From JACKHO01 sp041398745 (GTDB lineage Bacteria; Planctomycetota; Planctomycetia; Planctomycetales; Planctomycetaceae), in contig JAWKUB010000007.1 in assembly GCA_041398745.1 (NCBI GenBank), forward strand, positions 186,001 to 250,000: a DNA stretch of 64,000 nt, written 5' to 3'. This document shows, in pieces, positions 18,773-28,178 of this stretch (positions within the stretch are counted from its first letter, which is position 1; each line of letters opens with the position of its first letter). The position numbers were made by a program, and so were the translations under genes. The notes under the pieces were generated by a model. It ran no database searches. It was not told the origin of the DNA and saw only the letters and a list, made by a program, of their open reading frames with translations.

Positions 18773-20413
18773 ATGAGTTTTGCCTGCCGTTGCCTGCTGG
18801 TTGGCGTGTTGATGTTCGGTATGGGTTTGGGTGCATTCGCCGATGACGCCCAGCCGGTGAAGTCACTCATTCTTCCGGGGGAATCATTCCTCATTGATGA
18901 GCGGCCAGCTTTCATCATGTGGCCCGAGGAATCGAAGCGACAGAGCCCTCAGCCGTGGGTGATGTATGGGCCGACTCTACCCGCCTATCCCGACATCCAT
19001 GAGAAGTGGATGCATGAGCAATTCCTCGCCGCCGGCATTGCCGTTGCCGGCGTCGACGTCGGTGAAGCCTATGGCAGCCCGACGAGTCAGGAATACTTCA
19101 CGAAACTGTACGACCACTTAACCTCAGAGCGTGGCTTTGCGAAAAAGCCGTGTCTATTGGGCCGCAGCCGCGGCGGACTATGGGTAAGCAGTTGGGCCAT
19201 TCGCAACACAGACAAGGTGGCAGGCATTGCGGGCATTTACCCGGTGTTCGATTTGACGACCTACCCCGGCCTGAAACGGGCCGCACCGGCTTATGGAATA
19301 ACGCCTGAAGAACTCGACGCCTCGCTCGCTGAACACAACCCCATCAGGCAGGTTGACGCACTTGCCAATGCGAAGATCCCCGTCTTCATCATTCACGGCG
19401 ACGAAGACAAGGTCGTTCCCCTCAAAGAAAACTCGCAAACGCTGTTCGACACATACCAGGCCCAGAATGCCGCAGCAGCTATTGAACTTGTCATCCCCAA
19501 AGGTCAGGGGCACAACTACTGGCCGGGATTCTTTCACTGCCAGGATTTGGTCGACTTCACCATCAGGCATGCGAAAATCGGCGCAGGACTAAAACCCGGA
19601 AAAGAAACGTCATCGACAACCGTGACCTATCGCGACCTCGAATACAGCCGCGCCGGTGATCTCCCATTGCTGCTCGACTTGTACCGACCACGGAATTCGG
19701 ACGAGGCCCTCCCCGTCGTCGTCTGGGTGCATGGCGGCGGCTGGAAGAATGGCAGCAAAGACCGTTGTCCGGCCACGTGGTTGACCGAACATGGCTATGC
19801 GGTGGCGAGCATCAACTACCGTCTGACCGATCAAGCCCAATGGCCCGCTCAAATCGACGACTGCCGCGCCGCCATCCGCTGGCTCAGGCAGAATGCCAAC
19901 GAATTCAAACTGGACGGTAACCACATTGCAGCCTGGGGAGGCTCAGCAGGCGGACATCTTGTGGCGCTCATGGGAACCCTCGACGCACCGCCGAACGAAA
20001 CAATTTCCAGCCGCGTGCAGGCCGTGTGTGACTGGTACGGACCCACCGACCTGCTCACTATGCCGCCCAATGTGCTGTCAGATACTCGGACTCAGGAAGA
20101 CATCGCCAATTCCAACGGAGCCAAACTCCTCGGCGCGACCGTGCGGGATGTCCCGGACCTCGCGAAACAGGCGAGTGCCTGGTATCAAGTCTCCTCCGAT
20201 GACCCTCCCTTCCTCATCATGCATGGCGAAAAAGACCCCGGCGTCCCGCTCGAACAAAGCGAGCGTCTCCATGAAAAACTGAAAGCGGCCGGAGTGGAAT
20301 CGACATTTCACATTGTGCCCGGCGCCGGCCACGGCGGCAAAGAGTTCCAGACGCCAGAAGTCCGCGAAATCATCCGGGAGTTCTTCGACAAACATCTAAA
20401 GGCCACCGAATAA
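18773..20413 (+). CDS. Exported tandem alpha/beta hydrolase (esterase)
   Basis: A 546-residue secreted protein with a signal peptide ending near AFADDA (about residue 24). Domain 1 (about 30-270) is a prolyl-oligopeptidase/dienelactone-hydrolase-like fold with nucleophile GRSRGG, acid HGDEDK and histidine GQGHNYW. Domain 2 (about 285-546) is a BD-FAE/HSL-type esterase with oxyanion VHGGGW, nucleophile GGSAGGH, acid HGEKD and histidine GAGHGG. Both triads look complete, suggesting two esterase activities on one chain, perhaps for acylated polysaccharides. GAGGA precedes the ATG. Confidence 0.88.
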   Translation: MSFACRCLLVGVLMFGMGLGAFADDAQPVKSLILPGESFLIDERPAFIMWPEESKRQSPQPWVMYGPTLPAYPDIHEKWMHEQFLAAGIAVAGVDVGEAYGSPTSQEYFTKLYDHLTSERGFAKKPCLLGRSRGGLWVSSWAIRNTDKVAGIAGIYPVFDLTTYPGLKRAAPAYGITPEELDASLAEHNPIRQVDALANAKIPVFIIHGDEDKVVPLKENSQTLFDTYQAQNAAAAIELVIPKGQGHNYWPGFFHCQDLVDFTIRHAKIGAGLKPGKETSSTTVTYRDLEYSRAGDLPLLLDLYRPRNSDEALPVVVWVHGGGWKNGSKDRCPATWLTEHGYAVASINYRLTDQAQWPAQIDDCRAAIRWLRQNANEFKLDGNHIAAWGGSAGGHLVALMGTLDAPPNETISSRVQAVCDWYGPTDLLTMPPNVLSDTRTQEDIANSNGAKLLGATVRDVPDLAKQASAWYQVSSDDPPFLIMHGEKDPGVPLEQSERLHEKLKAAGVESTFHIVPGAGHGGKEFQTPEVREIIREFFDKHLKATE

Positions 20414-20426
20414 GATCTCAATTCCT

Positions 20427-20451
20427 GGTGGCACAGATGTTCCTGTCTGTG
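20427..20451. repeat. 25-bp dispersed repeat, copy 3
   Basis: GGTGGCACAGA...CTGTCTGTG, nearly identical to the copies at 11741-11765 and 11930-11954. It lies 13 bp after the esterase stop and about 50 bp before the next gene. Confidence 0.7.
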
Positions 20452-20503
20452 AATTCTTGCATATTCAGTCATCGCCAAACTCGTAGCTGACACGACTCCA
20501 AAG

Positions 20504-22576
20504 ATGAAGTTCCCAACAGCAATCACCTGCCTCGCACTCTGGCTGACGGTTCCAGCCCTCGCGGACGACGCACCGGTAGAACTCAACAGCGATGCCATCC
20601 ACCTGCGTTCCGGCTCCCTGGACGGCCCTGCCGAGTGGTCCGAATTTGAGGGTTCAAACCCCGTTGCAGACTGGACGCACGAGTTCGCATGGTCTGGTGG
20701 CGACCTGGCATGCCTCGAAGTACATCAACGAGATGTCAAACAGGACTGGCGAATCCACGTCAACGGCAAGGAGGTCGGCAAGCTCATTCGGGACGAAAAT
20801 GCACTCCTGTTCTACGTGCCACTCAGCAAGGATGACATCAACGAGGGTAAGAACACCGTCCGAGTGTTCAGCAGCAGCAAGGAAGTCGATGACATTACAT
20901 TGGGCCCCATCGTACTGCATCCTAAATCCAAAGCAGACTTGCTCAACGAGTGCGTGGTGAATCTGAATGTCAGCCAGCAGGATGGACCAACACCGTGCCG
21001 AATCACAATTGTCGCCTGGTGTGGTGACCTGCAACAGGTAGAGTCTTTTTCCGACAACACATTGGCCGTACGTCCCGGCGTGATTTACTCCGGCAATGGC
21101 AAGGCAAAGTTTGGGTTGCCATCCGGACTCTACGAGATTTATGCCGGTCGCGGATTCGAATACTCGGTAGCACGCGAGATCGTTCAAGTAAGAGCAGGAA
21201 CCAACGAGTTGAACCTGGCCATTCAACGTGAAGTCTCCACGGACGGCTACGTCACCTGCGATACTCACGTCCATACGCTCACGCATTCGGGACACGGTGA
21301 CTGCTCCATGCAGGAACGCATGCTCACACTGGCGGGCGAAGGGATCGAACTGCCCATTGCAACCGACCACAACAAGCAAATTGACTACCGCCCCACCGCA
21401 GCGGAAATGGGAGTCAGTTCGTACTTCACTCCGGTCACCGGAAACGAAGTCACCACCAAGCTGGGACACTTCAACGTCTTTCCACTCACGCCCGGCGACG
21501 CCATCCCCAACTTCAAATTGACGGACTGGGATGAAATTCAAGACGAAATTTCCCGGCAGCCCAAATCGAAAGTCGTCATTCTCAACCATGCCCGCGACAT
21601 CCATAGCGGCGTGCGACCTTTCGGCCCCCTGCTCTTCAATGACAGCATCGGCGAGCGGCACGACGGACAGCCCCTGCGAATCAACGCCATGGAAATCCTG
21701 AACTCCGGCGCCATCCAGTCCGATCCCCTCGAACTCACCCGCGACTGGATGCAGCTCCTTAACCGCGGCCTGAACGTCACGCCCATTGGCTGCAGCGACT
21801 CGCATGATGTTTCCCGATATATCGTCGGCCAGGGACGCACTTACATCCGGTGCGATGACAGCGACCCGGCAAACATTCCCGTCGATGAAGCCGTCACCAA
21901 CCTGCTGCAGGGCCGCGTGAATGTCAGCTATGGATTACTGACAGAATTGACCATCAACGACAAGTACGGATCAGGGGAAATCGCCACAGCCCCCGACGAC
22001 AACATTCAAATTGGCATCCGCGTGCTCGGCCCGCACTGGGTCATTCCCAGAGAACTCCGTCTCTACGCCAACGGTGAACTCATTAAGGAAATCCCTCTAC
22101 CATCCGAGCACGTGAAGCCGGGCGTGAATTACGAGGGCGAAGTGACAATTCCTCGTCCAACGCACGACATCCACCTTGTCGCAGTTGCCGTCGGCAATGG
22201 CCTCGACGTCTTTTGGCCCACAGCAAAACCATACCAACCAACAACTCCCCACTTTGAACCGGCAACGCTGGGAGTCAGCGGCGCCGTTCGCGTTGATGCC
22301 GACCGCGACGGACGCTGGTCCTCAGCCCGCGACTATGCCGAAAGACTTGTCGCCCAACACGGCGACTCACTCGCCGACTTGCTGAAGGCCTGCGAAGCCT
22401 TCGACACACCCACCGCAACCCACGCCTATCATTTGTGGCACAGCGAACAGGCTAAAGTCGACGAAGCAGCCGTCACCAAACTACTCGAGAACGCCGCAGA
22501 GCATGTGAAACTCGGAGTCTACCGCTACCGTGACGCCCAACGCGCACACGAAATCGCACTCATTGAAGCAAACTGA
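20504..22576 (+). CDS. Exported CehA/McbA family PHP metallohydrolase
   Basis: A 690-residue protein with a signal peptide (cleavage near ALADDA). The N-terminal third is beta-rich. From about residue 248 comes a PHP-type phosphoesterase domain: CDTHVHTLTHSGHGD, IATDHN, LNHARD and CSDSHD supply metal-binding His/Asp residues. Named family members hydrolyse carbamate or phosphonate/phosphate esters, but no substrate can be given here. It follows the tandem esterase by 90 bp on the same strand and may share its transcript, since both are exported hydrolases. Confidence 0.88.
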   Translation: MKFPTAITCLALWLTVPALADDAPVELNSDAIHLRSGSLDGPAEWSEFEGSNPVADWTHEFAWSGGDLACLEVHQRDVKQDWRIHVNGKEVGKLIRDENALLFYVPLSKDDINEGKNTVRVFSSSKEVDDITLGPIVLHPKSKADLLNECVVNLNVSQQDGPTPCRITIVAWCGDLQQVESFSDNTLAVRPGVIYSGNGKAKFGLPSGLYEIYAGRGFEYSVAREIVQVRAGTNELNLAIQREVSTDGYVTCDTHVHTLTHSGHGDCSMQERMLTLAGEGIELPIATDHNKQIDYRPTAAEMGVSSYFTPVTGNEVTTKLGHFNVFPLTPGDAIPNFKLTDWDEIQDEISRQPKSKVVILNHARDIHSGVRPFGPLLFNDSIGERHDGQPLRINAMEILNSGAIQSDPLELTRDWMQLLNRGLNVTPIGCSDSHDVSRYIVGQGRTYIRCDDSDPANIPVDEAVTNLLQGRVNVSYGLLTELTINDKYGSGEIATAPDDNIQIGIRVLGPHWVIPRELRLYANGELIKEIPLPSEHVKPGVNYEGEVTIPRPTHDIHLVAVAVGNGLDVFWPTAKPYQPTTPHFEPATLGVSGAVRVDADRDGRWSSARDYAERLVAQHGDSLADLLKACEAFDTPTATHAYHLWHSEQAKVDEAAVTKLLENAAEHVKLGVYRYRDAQRAHEIALIEAN

Positions 22577-22606
22577 AAAACGTCATCACGGCACAGAGCG
22601 GGTCCT

Positions 22607-22700
22607 GAAAGAACCACAGAGTCACTGAGAACACCGATTTTTTTGCAAGCCCCATCAAGAATTCTCCGCGACCTCCGTGCCTCAGTGGTTTCATTCTTTC
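22607..22700. repeat. Imperfect palindromic repeat
   Basis: The left arm GAAAGAACCACAGAG (from 22607) pairs imperfectly with the right arm ending CCTCAGTGG...ATTCTTTC (to 22700). The arms resemble the CACAGAG/CTCTGTG-type tract at 9640-9702. It lies between convergent genes and might act as a bidirectional transcription barrier. Confidence 0.55.
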
Positions 22701-22737
22701 CCCCTGCGACGGAACTGCTGAAGTGTTCCGACTTCAA

Positions 22738-23076
22738 TTACGCGAACGGATCATAGTCCTCCAGCTCCGCACCACAGTACAGACACCTCTGCCGATTGGC
22801 TGCGTTGTCGCGCCCGCAGTCGTCACAAGGAATTTGCTGCTTCTGCGCACTCTTTTGACGCTCCTGGATGTCGTACATTTTCGACGTGAGCGCGTCATCT
22901 TCAAACTTCGCCCGTTCACGCAGCAGTTCCCACAAGGCCTGGCACATGAGCCGCAACTGCTGGTTTTGCTTCTTCAGCCCATTGAGCTCAATCTCCAACC
23001 GCTGCCCCGTATTAGCCGCCCGTTCAGCAGCAGCCGAGGCTTCTGAAATACGAAACTGGTCGCGTGGATTTGCCAT
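22738..23076 (-). CDS. Coiled-coil zinc-ribbon protein, 112 residues
   Basis: Residues 15-75 are a helical coiled coil (ERAANTGQRLEIELNGLKK and further). The C-terminus is a zinc ribbon with CDDCGRDN and CLYCGAE and ends in an acidic tail. It is cytoplasmic and of unknown role, perhaps an adaptor. I prefer ATG 23076 (MANPRDQF); the frame extends 11 codons further to 23109, but that part reads as non-coding (MIILFSNRDIS). Confidence 0.7.
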   Translation of the reverse strand: MANPRDQFRISEASAAAERAANTGQRLEIELNGLKKQNQQLRLMCQALWELLRERAKFEDDALTSKMYDIQERQKSAQKQQIPCDDCGRDNAANRQRCLYCGAELEDYDPFA

Positions 23077-23198
23077 TGAAATGTCTCGGTTCGAAAACAG
23101 GATTATCAACTCTGCGATATCACCACGTTACTCATAAAGCAGGGTTCAATCAAGAAGTAGAGAACTCCATGGTGCCGTCATCAAATCCCATCCACTCG

Positions 23199-24641
23199 CT
23201 ACTTCTCCACCGCTGGCCAAATGTGACAATCCTTGAGTAGCTCGGCGTGCAGTCGAGAGAGTTTTGCTGGAAGTGGACTACCTTCAACCGGCAACGGATG
23301 CAGCTCGCTGGGATCAGTCGACAGGTCATAGATTTCGAATTCACCCAGGACCGCATTCTGCAGTGCCATAACATTGGTGCCGTCGATGTTCTCTGTCTTA
23401 GGCAATCCCTGCACAATGGCCCGGACTTTCATGTTGCCGTCACGCATGGCCACAGTGGGCAAATACGTTTTGCCGTCGTAGCTGTTGTAGTATGCCCACA
23501 GTAAAGGTTGGGCACGGTCGACAGGATTCCCTTCGAATACGGACAGGATGTTTGTTCCATCAAAAATGCGGTCGTCGGGCAATTGGCCACCGCTGAGTTT
23601 CGCGAAGGTCGGAAGTAAATCGAGTGAACTGACCGGGACATCACACTTCGTTCCGCCAGTAAACTTGGCTGGCCATCGCATTATTCCCGCGACGTGAAAA
23701 CCGGCGTCGTGCGTGTGCAGTTTCATCCCTCGCAAATGACCGGGAGTTCCGTAGCTGCGTGTTGCATTTTTGTAGCGGTTGAGCGTCTCAGGTCCATTGT
23801 CCGAGGTGAAGACGACCAGCGTGTTCTCCGACACCTCGAGGCGGTCGAGTGCGTCGAGCAACTTGCCGGCAGCCAAGTCGAGGTTCTCCACATTCGCAAA
23901 GTAGTGCGCTTCATCAACATTCCGTGCAACGTCTTTGTACTTCGCCACGAGTTCGGGGGGAGAAGCAACCGGTTCATGCGGTTCGTGAAACGCCATGTAA
24001 ATAAAGAATGGTTGCCCCGAATCGTCCTGGTGATGCTGCTCCAGCCACGAGACGGCTTCATCGGCGACAATCTGGCAACTGTAGCCTTCAAGCTGGCCCA
24101 CCTGTTCGCCGTTGCGAACAAAGTTTCTGGGATTCTCGTGCGAGGGAGCCGCATTGTTCTGCGTGGCGAACCAATGATCAAACCCATGGTCGCCCGGCTG
24201 AGCCTGCTTCTCCGAATTGAACATGGCATTGCAGTGCCACTTGCCGCTCATGCAGGTGGCGTAACCCGCCGCCTTGAGCATTTGCGGAATCGTAAACTCC
24301 TCACGACGCATTTCCACCAGCTGCCGCGACCGAGTGACCGGCGACTTGGGATTGGCGTCGGGAATCCAGTCATACACACCCGCTCGATTCGGCATGCGAC
24401 CGGTCAACAATCCCACGCGCGAAGGAGAACAAACCGGCGCTGCCGAATAGAAATTACTGAACTGAATTCCCTGCTCAGCCAACTCCATTAGTCGCGGCGT
24501 TTTGATGTGAGGATGCCCGTAGTTCTGCAAATCGCCCCAGCCGAGGTCATCACACAGAATGACCACAATATTCGGCCGCTCCGCAGATTCCACAACGGGG
24601 ACGATCAAAAGCAGAAGGAGCAAAGCACAGAGATTTTTCAT
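23199..24641 (-). CDS. Exported sulfatase (arylsulfatase family)
   Basis: A 480-residue type I sulfatase that hydrolyses sulfate esters, probably of algal or other polysaccharides. It has a signal peptide (MKNLCALLLLLLIVPVVESA). The formylglycine-generating motif C-S-P-S-R places the modified cysteine at C71, followed by VGLLTGR. Metal ligands are seen in VVILCDDLGWGD and in FTSDNGPE. Start ATG 24641 is chosen; GTG 24650 is possible. No matching maturase or SusCD genes are nearby, and sulfatase expansion is typical of planctomycetes. Confidence 0.93.
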   Translation of the reverse strand: MKNLCALLLLLLIVPVVESAERPNIVVILCDDLGWGDLQNYGHPHIKTPRLMELAEQGIQFSNFYSAAPVCSPSRVGLLTGRMPNRAGVYDWIPDANPKSPVTRSRQLVEMRREEFTIPQMLKAAGYATCMSGKWHCNAMFNSEKQAQPGDHGFDHWFATQNNAAPSHENPRNFVRNGEQVGQLEGYSCQIVADEAVSWLEQHHQDDSGQPFFIYMAFHEPHEPVASPPELVAKYKDVARNVDEAHYFANVENLDLAAGKLLDALDRLEVSENTLVVFTSDNGPETLNRYKNATRSYGTPGHLRGMKLHTHDAGFHVAGIMRWPAKFTGGTKCDVPVSSLDLLPTFAKLSGGQLPDDRIFDGTNILSVFEGNPVDRAQPLLWAYYNSYDGKTYLPTVAMRDGNMKVRAIVQGLPKTENIDGTNVMALQNAVLGEFEIYDLSTDPSELHPLPVEGSPLPAKLSRLHAELLKDCHIWPAVEK

Positions 24642-24754
24642 GAGGAGCACCGAGCGACTGAGAAGAAATTCAGGAGGCGAATCGCAGCCTCAGTCTACTT
24701 GTCGAGCGCAGCACATCACAAGTGGCGTGTGCGTTACTTCGAGTCCCTCAGTAT

Positions 24755-25762
24755 CTAGACAGCAATCCCATGCCCCAGGAACAGCAGCAGCACGAACTCA
24801 AAAATCCCGGGACTGGTGCCATCCCCGACAGTCGCCGTCACATCAACTATTCCTGGTGCTGCTAGGTTGATGTTTGGCGTCAAATTCTCAGGCGGGTTGA
24901 TCCACACACTACTCACCAGTTTGACTGGTTCTTCCGCACCGGTGAGGTAACGCAGCCGAATATGCTGCCGGGTTTTGTCGACTTCAAACGTGAAGCCAAT
25001 GCCATGAGGATCTGCAATACTGTCAGAGCGACGCCCGGCGAACGGCGTGGTTATGTCGGTATTGATGTGGTCGCGGCTGAAATGTCGCAGGCCCCATACG
25101 GGAGCGGCAAAGTCCACATGCTTCCATTCCGGCAAGTCTTCAGGAAACGCCCGGACCACTCCAGTCTTCTTTGCAGTTCGCTGGCGCACCATGGCAGTTT
25201 CGAGGCTTTCGCGATCAGTGGTCCACAGTAATACCTCGGGAGCAAGTCGGGCTATGTAAATCGTCCATGTCACGCCTTCCGCCTTTTCCCTCACGAGGAG
25301 CACTTCTTGTCCGAGGACAGTCAGAGTTTCGTCGACTTCGTTGGCACTGGCTTTCAGGGCCTGCTGCAGTGCGGCGTCTGTCCCAGCCTCAAACCGCAAC
25401 AGGTGACAACCGTCATACGACATGAGTCCTAGGCCGCCCAGCATGCGGAAATTGCGACTCCCTTCCACGGCAATCAGAACCTTGTGTCCCGTCATTCCAG
25501 CTCGAAGTTTCTCCGGCAACCACAATCCCTGACAAAGCGAACGGACCGAGGTTCCATACTGCTCAGGCTCATTGAACTGCTCCGTGAGTTCGAAAGGACC
25601 ATTTACCACCACAAGCGTCTCCGAACTTGGTGGCAACCAGTTCAGCATTTCTGCAAGGTGCGCCGGCGGTAGATTTCTGGGTTCGTCACCGTTCGATAAC
25701 TGCGGCCTCACAAAGACAACGGAAACGACCAGTATCACCAATGACATGAACTTCGTACGCAT
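24755..25762 (-). CDS. Exported hypothetical protein, 335 residues
   Basis: It has a signal peptide (MRTKFMSLVILVVSVVFVRPQLSNG) and no recognisable catalytic motif. It shows alternating strand/helix segments and a hydrophobic C-terminal tail, IFEFVLLLFLGHGI, that might anchor it. The phrases LPPSSETLVVVNGPF and ALQQALKA recall planctomycete DUF3352-like exported proteins, but I do not assign it. It lies 63 bp downstream of another exported orphan (25826-26887), suggesting a two-gene unit. Confidence 0.68.
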   Translation of the reverse strand: MRTKFMSLVILVVSVVFVRPQLSNGDEPRNLPPAHLAEMLNWLPPSSETLVVVNGPFELTEQFNEPEQYGTSVRSLCQGLWLPEKLRAGMTGHKVLIAVEGSRNFRMLGGLGLMSYDGCHLLRFEAGTDAALQQALKASANEVDETLTVLGQEVLLVREKAEGVTWTIYIARLAPEVLLWTTDRESLETAMVRQRTAKKTGVVRAFPEDLPEWKHVDFAAPVWGLRHFSRDHINTDITTPFAGRRSDSIADPHGIGFTFEVDKTRQHIRLRYLTGAEEPVKLVSSVWINPPENLTPNINLAAPGIVDVTATVGDGTSPGIFEFVLLLFLGHGIAV

Positions 25763-25825
25763 TTCGCATCTCCCTAAGCAGTTGACCGCCCGATATGGCG
25801 AGCGGGTGCACCTTCAAGTGTGGAA

Positions 25826-26887
25826 TCACCCGCCCTGCACATTTGGATTCACATACCGTTCCAGCAGCACCTGACTGCAGAGCCGCACTTTGCCTTCGTC
25901 TTCGATGTGTTTTACAACCCGGTGGTAGCTGTAGAGCACCTTGAACAAATGCCCGAAGGCGACCCAGTAGCCGTTGGGATTTTGGTCGACACTCCACGTC
26001 TGGTTCCACCAGCGCACGTTTTGCTCACTCTCCCAGAACTCTTTGCTCATGACGTCGTGCAGCGTGACTCGATGTTCGTCCAGCGGATGCTTTGCGGGAT
26101 CAAACTCGGGCACCGGCTCCGCAATGTGGGCCTGCTGCCCCAACTGTCCGACCTTAGCCAGCTCCCGATAGCCAAGCGACTCAAGCGTCATGAGCGCTTC
26201 TGTATGAGTCGTCATGTGCGTGAAATTCGGACGCCGCACCGAAGGGCGTCCCAACAGCGGTTCGAACCGGGCCAGACTGTCGAACAGGGCTTCTATCATC
26301 GCCTGTGAGTGGGGATAGTCCACTGGTTCCTGGGGTGCAACGGGCGTCTTCTTCGCGATGACTCCGTTGTGGCTGCACAACAGGTTAATAAGTTGTGGCC
26401 CCGCCATGTGAGGCACATCGCGTAGCGCCCGTACGGCGAGTGCCGTGTAAATGACCGCATGGCCATGCGCCCGTAAGCCGCCTTCCACCGCTGGCTGAAG
26501 CGAGGTGGGGACCTTTTCGATTAGCTTCTCGTCAGCTTTGAACTTGGGAAATGATTCGAACTGCTTTGAGTGAATGTCGATGAGGGTATCCAGTTGTTTC
26601 TTGATGCCCACGACTGTCGCGTCGCTGAGATTGTTTTCCTTGCACAAATAATACCCCGCGAGCACAGCTGCTCCGAGATGGGCGTTGAACCAGCCCTGCG
26701 AACGGGCCATGCCCGTAAGGCCTTTTTCGAGATACGACTCGTCGAGTGAAACACTGCCGCTGATGGTGTCATCACTGTAAGCGAAACCGGCCGACAACCC
26801 TGGCAGAGTGAGTCCGCTGACAATTCCCGTAAACAGCGTAACGAATTCACGCCGCGCGAGGGCGGCAGAACTTGATGGGATGCTCAT
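25826..26887 (-). CDS. Exported hypothetical protein with Tat-like signal
   Basis: A 353-residue protein of unknown function, predicted mostly alpha-helical. The start is ATG 26887 (MSIPSSSAALARREFVTLF): AGAGGA lies 7 bases upstream, and the Arg-Arg pair before a hydrophobic stretch resembles a Tat signal. The longer frame to 26941 lacks this context. Recurrent histidines (WFNAHLGAAVL, LRAHGHAVI, LCSHNGVI) could be metal ligands. It is followed by the exported orphan at 24755-25762. Confidence 0.7.
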   Translation of the reverse strand: MSIPSSSAALARREFVTLFTGIVSGLTLPGLSAGFAYSDDTISGSVSLDESYLEKGLTGMARSQGWFNAHLGAAVLAGYYLCKENNLSDATVVGIKKQLDTLIDIHSKQFESFPKFKADEKLIEKVPTSLQPAVEGGLRAHGHAVIYTALAVRALRDVPHMAGPQLINLLCSHNGVIAKKTPVAPQEPVDYPHSQAMIEALFDSLARFEPLLGRPSVRRPNFTHMTTHTEALMTLESLGYRELAKVGQLGQQAHIAEPVPEFDPAKHPLDEHRVTLHDVMSKEFWESEQNVRWWNQTWSVDQNPNGYWVAFGHLFKVLYSYHRVVKHIEDEGKVRLCSQVLLERYVNPNVQGG

Positions 26888-26941
26888 CTGTGAATCCTCT
26901 CTCTCAGGGAGACTACCCCGAGAAACATCATAAGGATTCAC

Positions 26942-27181
26942 AAGGCGCCATCATACAACTTTTGAGGCAACCACCGAAAATCGTCGCATCAACAGCACCA
27001 GAGAACGGGTGCGTCCGATGAATGGTGGCAGGTTGTCGGGAACCTTCACCCTCCCGCCGGCGAAGCCGAAAACGGGAGGGTCGAATCGAGTTTACGAGAT
27101 TCGGGGAGGGCAATTCGCGTGTCACCGTAGGTGCTTGTCTTACAGGCAGTTCCGTGTCCGCCGTGCATTCGCCCCTCCCCT
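26942..27181. repeat. Intergenic hairpin region before the IS remnants
   Basis: A 9-bp stem ACCCTCCCG (27048-27056) and CGGGAGGGT (27073-27081) is followed by GATTCGGGGAGGGC-type sequence. No gene. The region ends where the IS3 solo end begins. Confidence 0.5.
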
Positions 27182-27323
27182 TGGACTTACCCACGAATAG
27201 TGGGCGCTGGGTTAAGTTTATGCGGCCTGTTCGAAATTCAGCGGGGACTGGTAGTCCAGTGCTGAGTGTCGGCGGACGCGGTTATAGAAGGCTTCGATGT
27301 AATCGAACAGGCTTTGCCTGGCC
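27182..27323 (-). mobile_element. Solo right end of the IS3 element (142 bp)
   Basis: It matches the reverse complement of 5349-5490 with one mismatch, including the whole 27-bp terminal repeat. It covers the last codons of OrfB and the right end only, and stops at GGCCAGGC, where an IS5-type transposase sequence takes over. No target duplication is evident. Confidence 0.93.
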
Positions 27324-27772
27324 ACCCGTCAAGTGTAACCCCAGTGGATGGCCCTGACCGTCACAAAGGATGTGTCTCTTCGTGGAAAACCCGCCACGCG
27401 AACGTCCTAAGGCATGATCGTCCGGTTCGTTCGGATGGTTTTTTCCCCACCACCGGAAGCACAACGGGCCGCACGCACCACAGTCCCGTCAATGCACCAC
27501 AGTTCTCCATCCAGTTCCATGAGTCCGCGAAGCCGGGAGAGGATTTCATCCAGAGTTCCGTCACTCGTCCAGGTATCAAACAAATCCCAGACAGTCCCCC
27601 ATTTGCCAAACTCTTCGGGCAGGTCTCGCCAAGGAGACCCGGTCCGGTTAATCCACAAAATGCCGTTCAACACAGTACGGCGACACACAGGCGGTCGACC
27701 GGTCTTGGCTGGACCTGGAAACACGTCCTTGACCAAATCCCATTGTTCATCTGTCAGAAGATTTCGGGCCAT
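27324..27772 (-). pseudogene. IS5-family (IS427-like) transposase remnant
   Basis: OrfA begins at ATG 27772 (MARNLLTDEQWDLVKDVFPG) with the usual NGILWINRTGSPWRDLPEEF and the first catalytic Asp in CIDGTVVRAAR. Near GGGEK the sense shifts to a second frame reading HALGRSRGGFSTKRHILCDG and HLTGG, the start of OrfB, as in elements with programmed frameshifting. The rest is missing where the IS3 end abuts at about 27323. The outer end may lie near 27850, but I could not define its terminal repeat. Confidence 0.88.
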
Positions 27773-27862
27773 CGCACCATCCTTGGCTTGGAAAGAATCG
27801 AACGCCGGAGTCTCCCACTTACTTACCATTCGTCACAACGGGAGTTTTCTGACAAAGCCTAG

Positions 27863-28150
27863 TCATCGCCGTCTTCGTTGCTCAATATGGTACAGAGCAT
27901 AACCATTGCACTTCCTGATTCTGGAATCGTCTCTCACGAACTGAATCTTGCGGAGTTCATCCTCACTGATGTTGCGAAGACCATCTCGCTTGGTAAGGAG
28001 TAGTGACTCTCCGTCATACTCGAGTTCGCCAACAGTTACGACACTGTACGGAGACACCAGCCAAGAATCGCTCGGTCTGAGAATTACAAGGGTGCTTCCG
28101 TCAATGTGTACTGGGTTCATGAGCCGAATTCGACAACGTTGGATTGCCAT
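27863..28150 (-). CDS. Hypothetical protein, 95 residues, possibly truncated
   Basis: A small soluble protein with an ISEDELRKI segment and an Arg-rich end (HIEQRRRR). I recognise no family. Its stop codon falls within a few bases of the probable IS5 edge, so the native C-terminus may have been replaced by the insertion. It is downstream of and co-oriented with the aldo/keto reductase. Confidence 0.45.
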   Translation of the reverse strand: MAIQRCRIRLMNPVHIDGSTLVILRPSDSWLVSPYSVVTVGELEYDGESLLLTKRDGLRNISEDELRKIQFVRDDSRIRKCNGYALYHIEQRRRR

Positions 28151-28178
28151 TCAATAACGCCCATCGACAAGTCGTGGC

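Noticed and set aside
20654..21805. 383-residue minus-strand frame inside the PHP hydrolase gene
   Set aside because: Shadow frame; the plus strand has signal peptide and PHP motifs.
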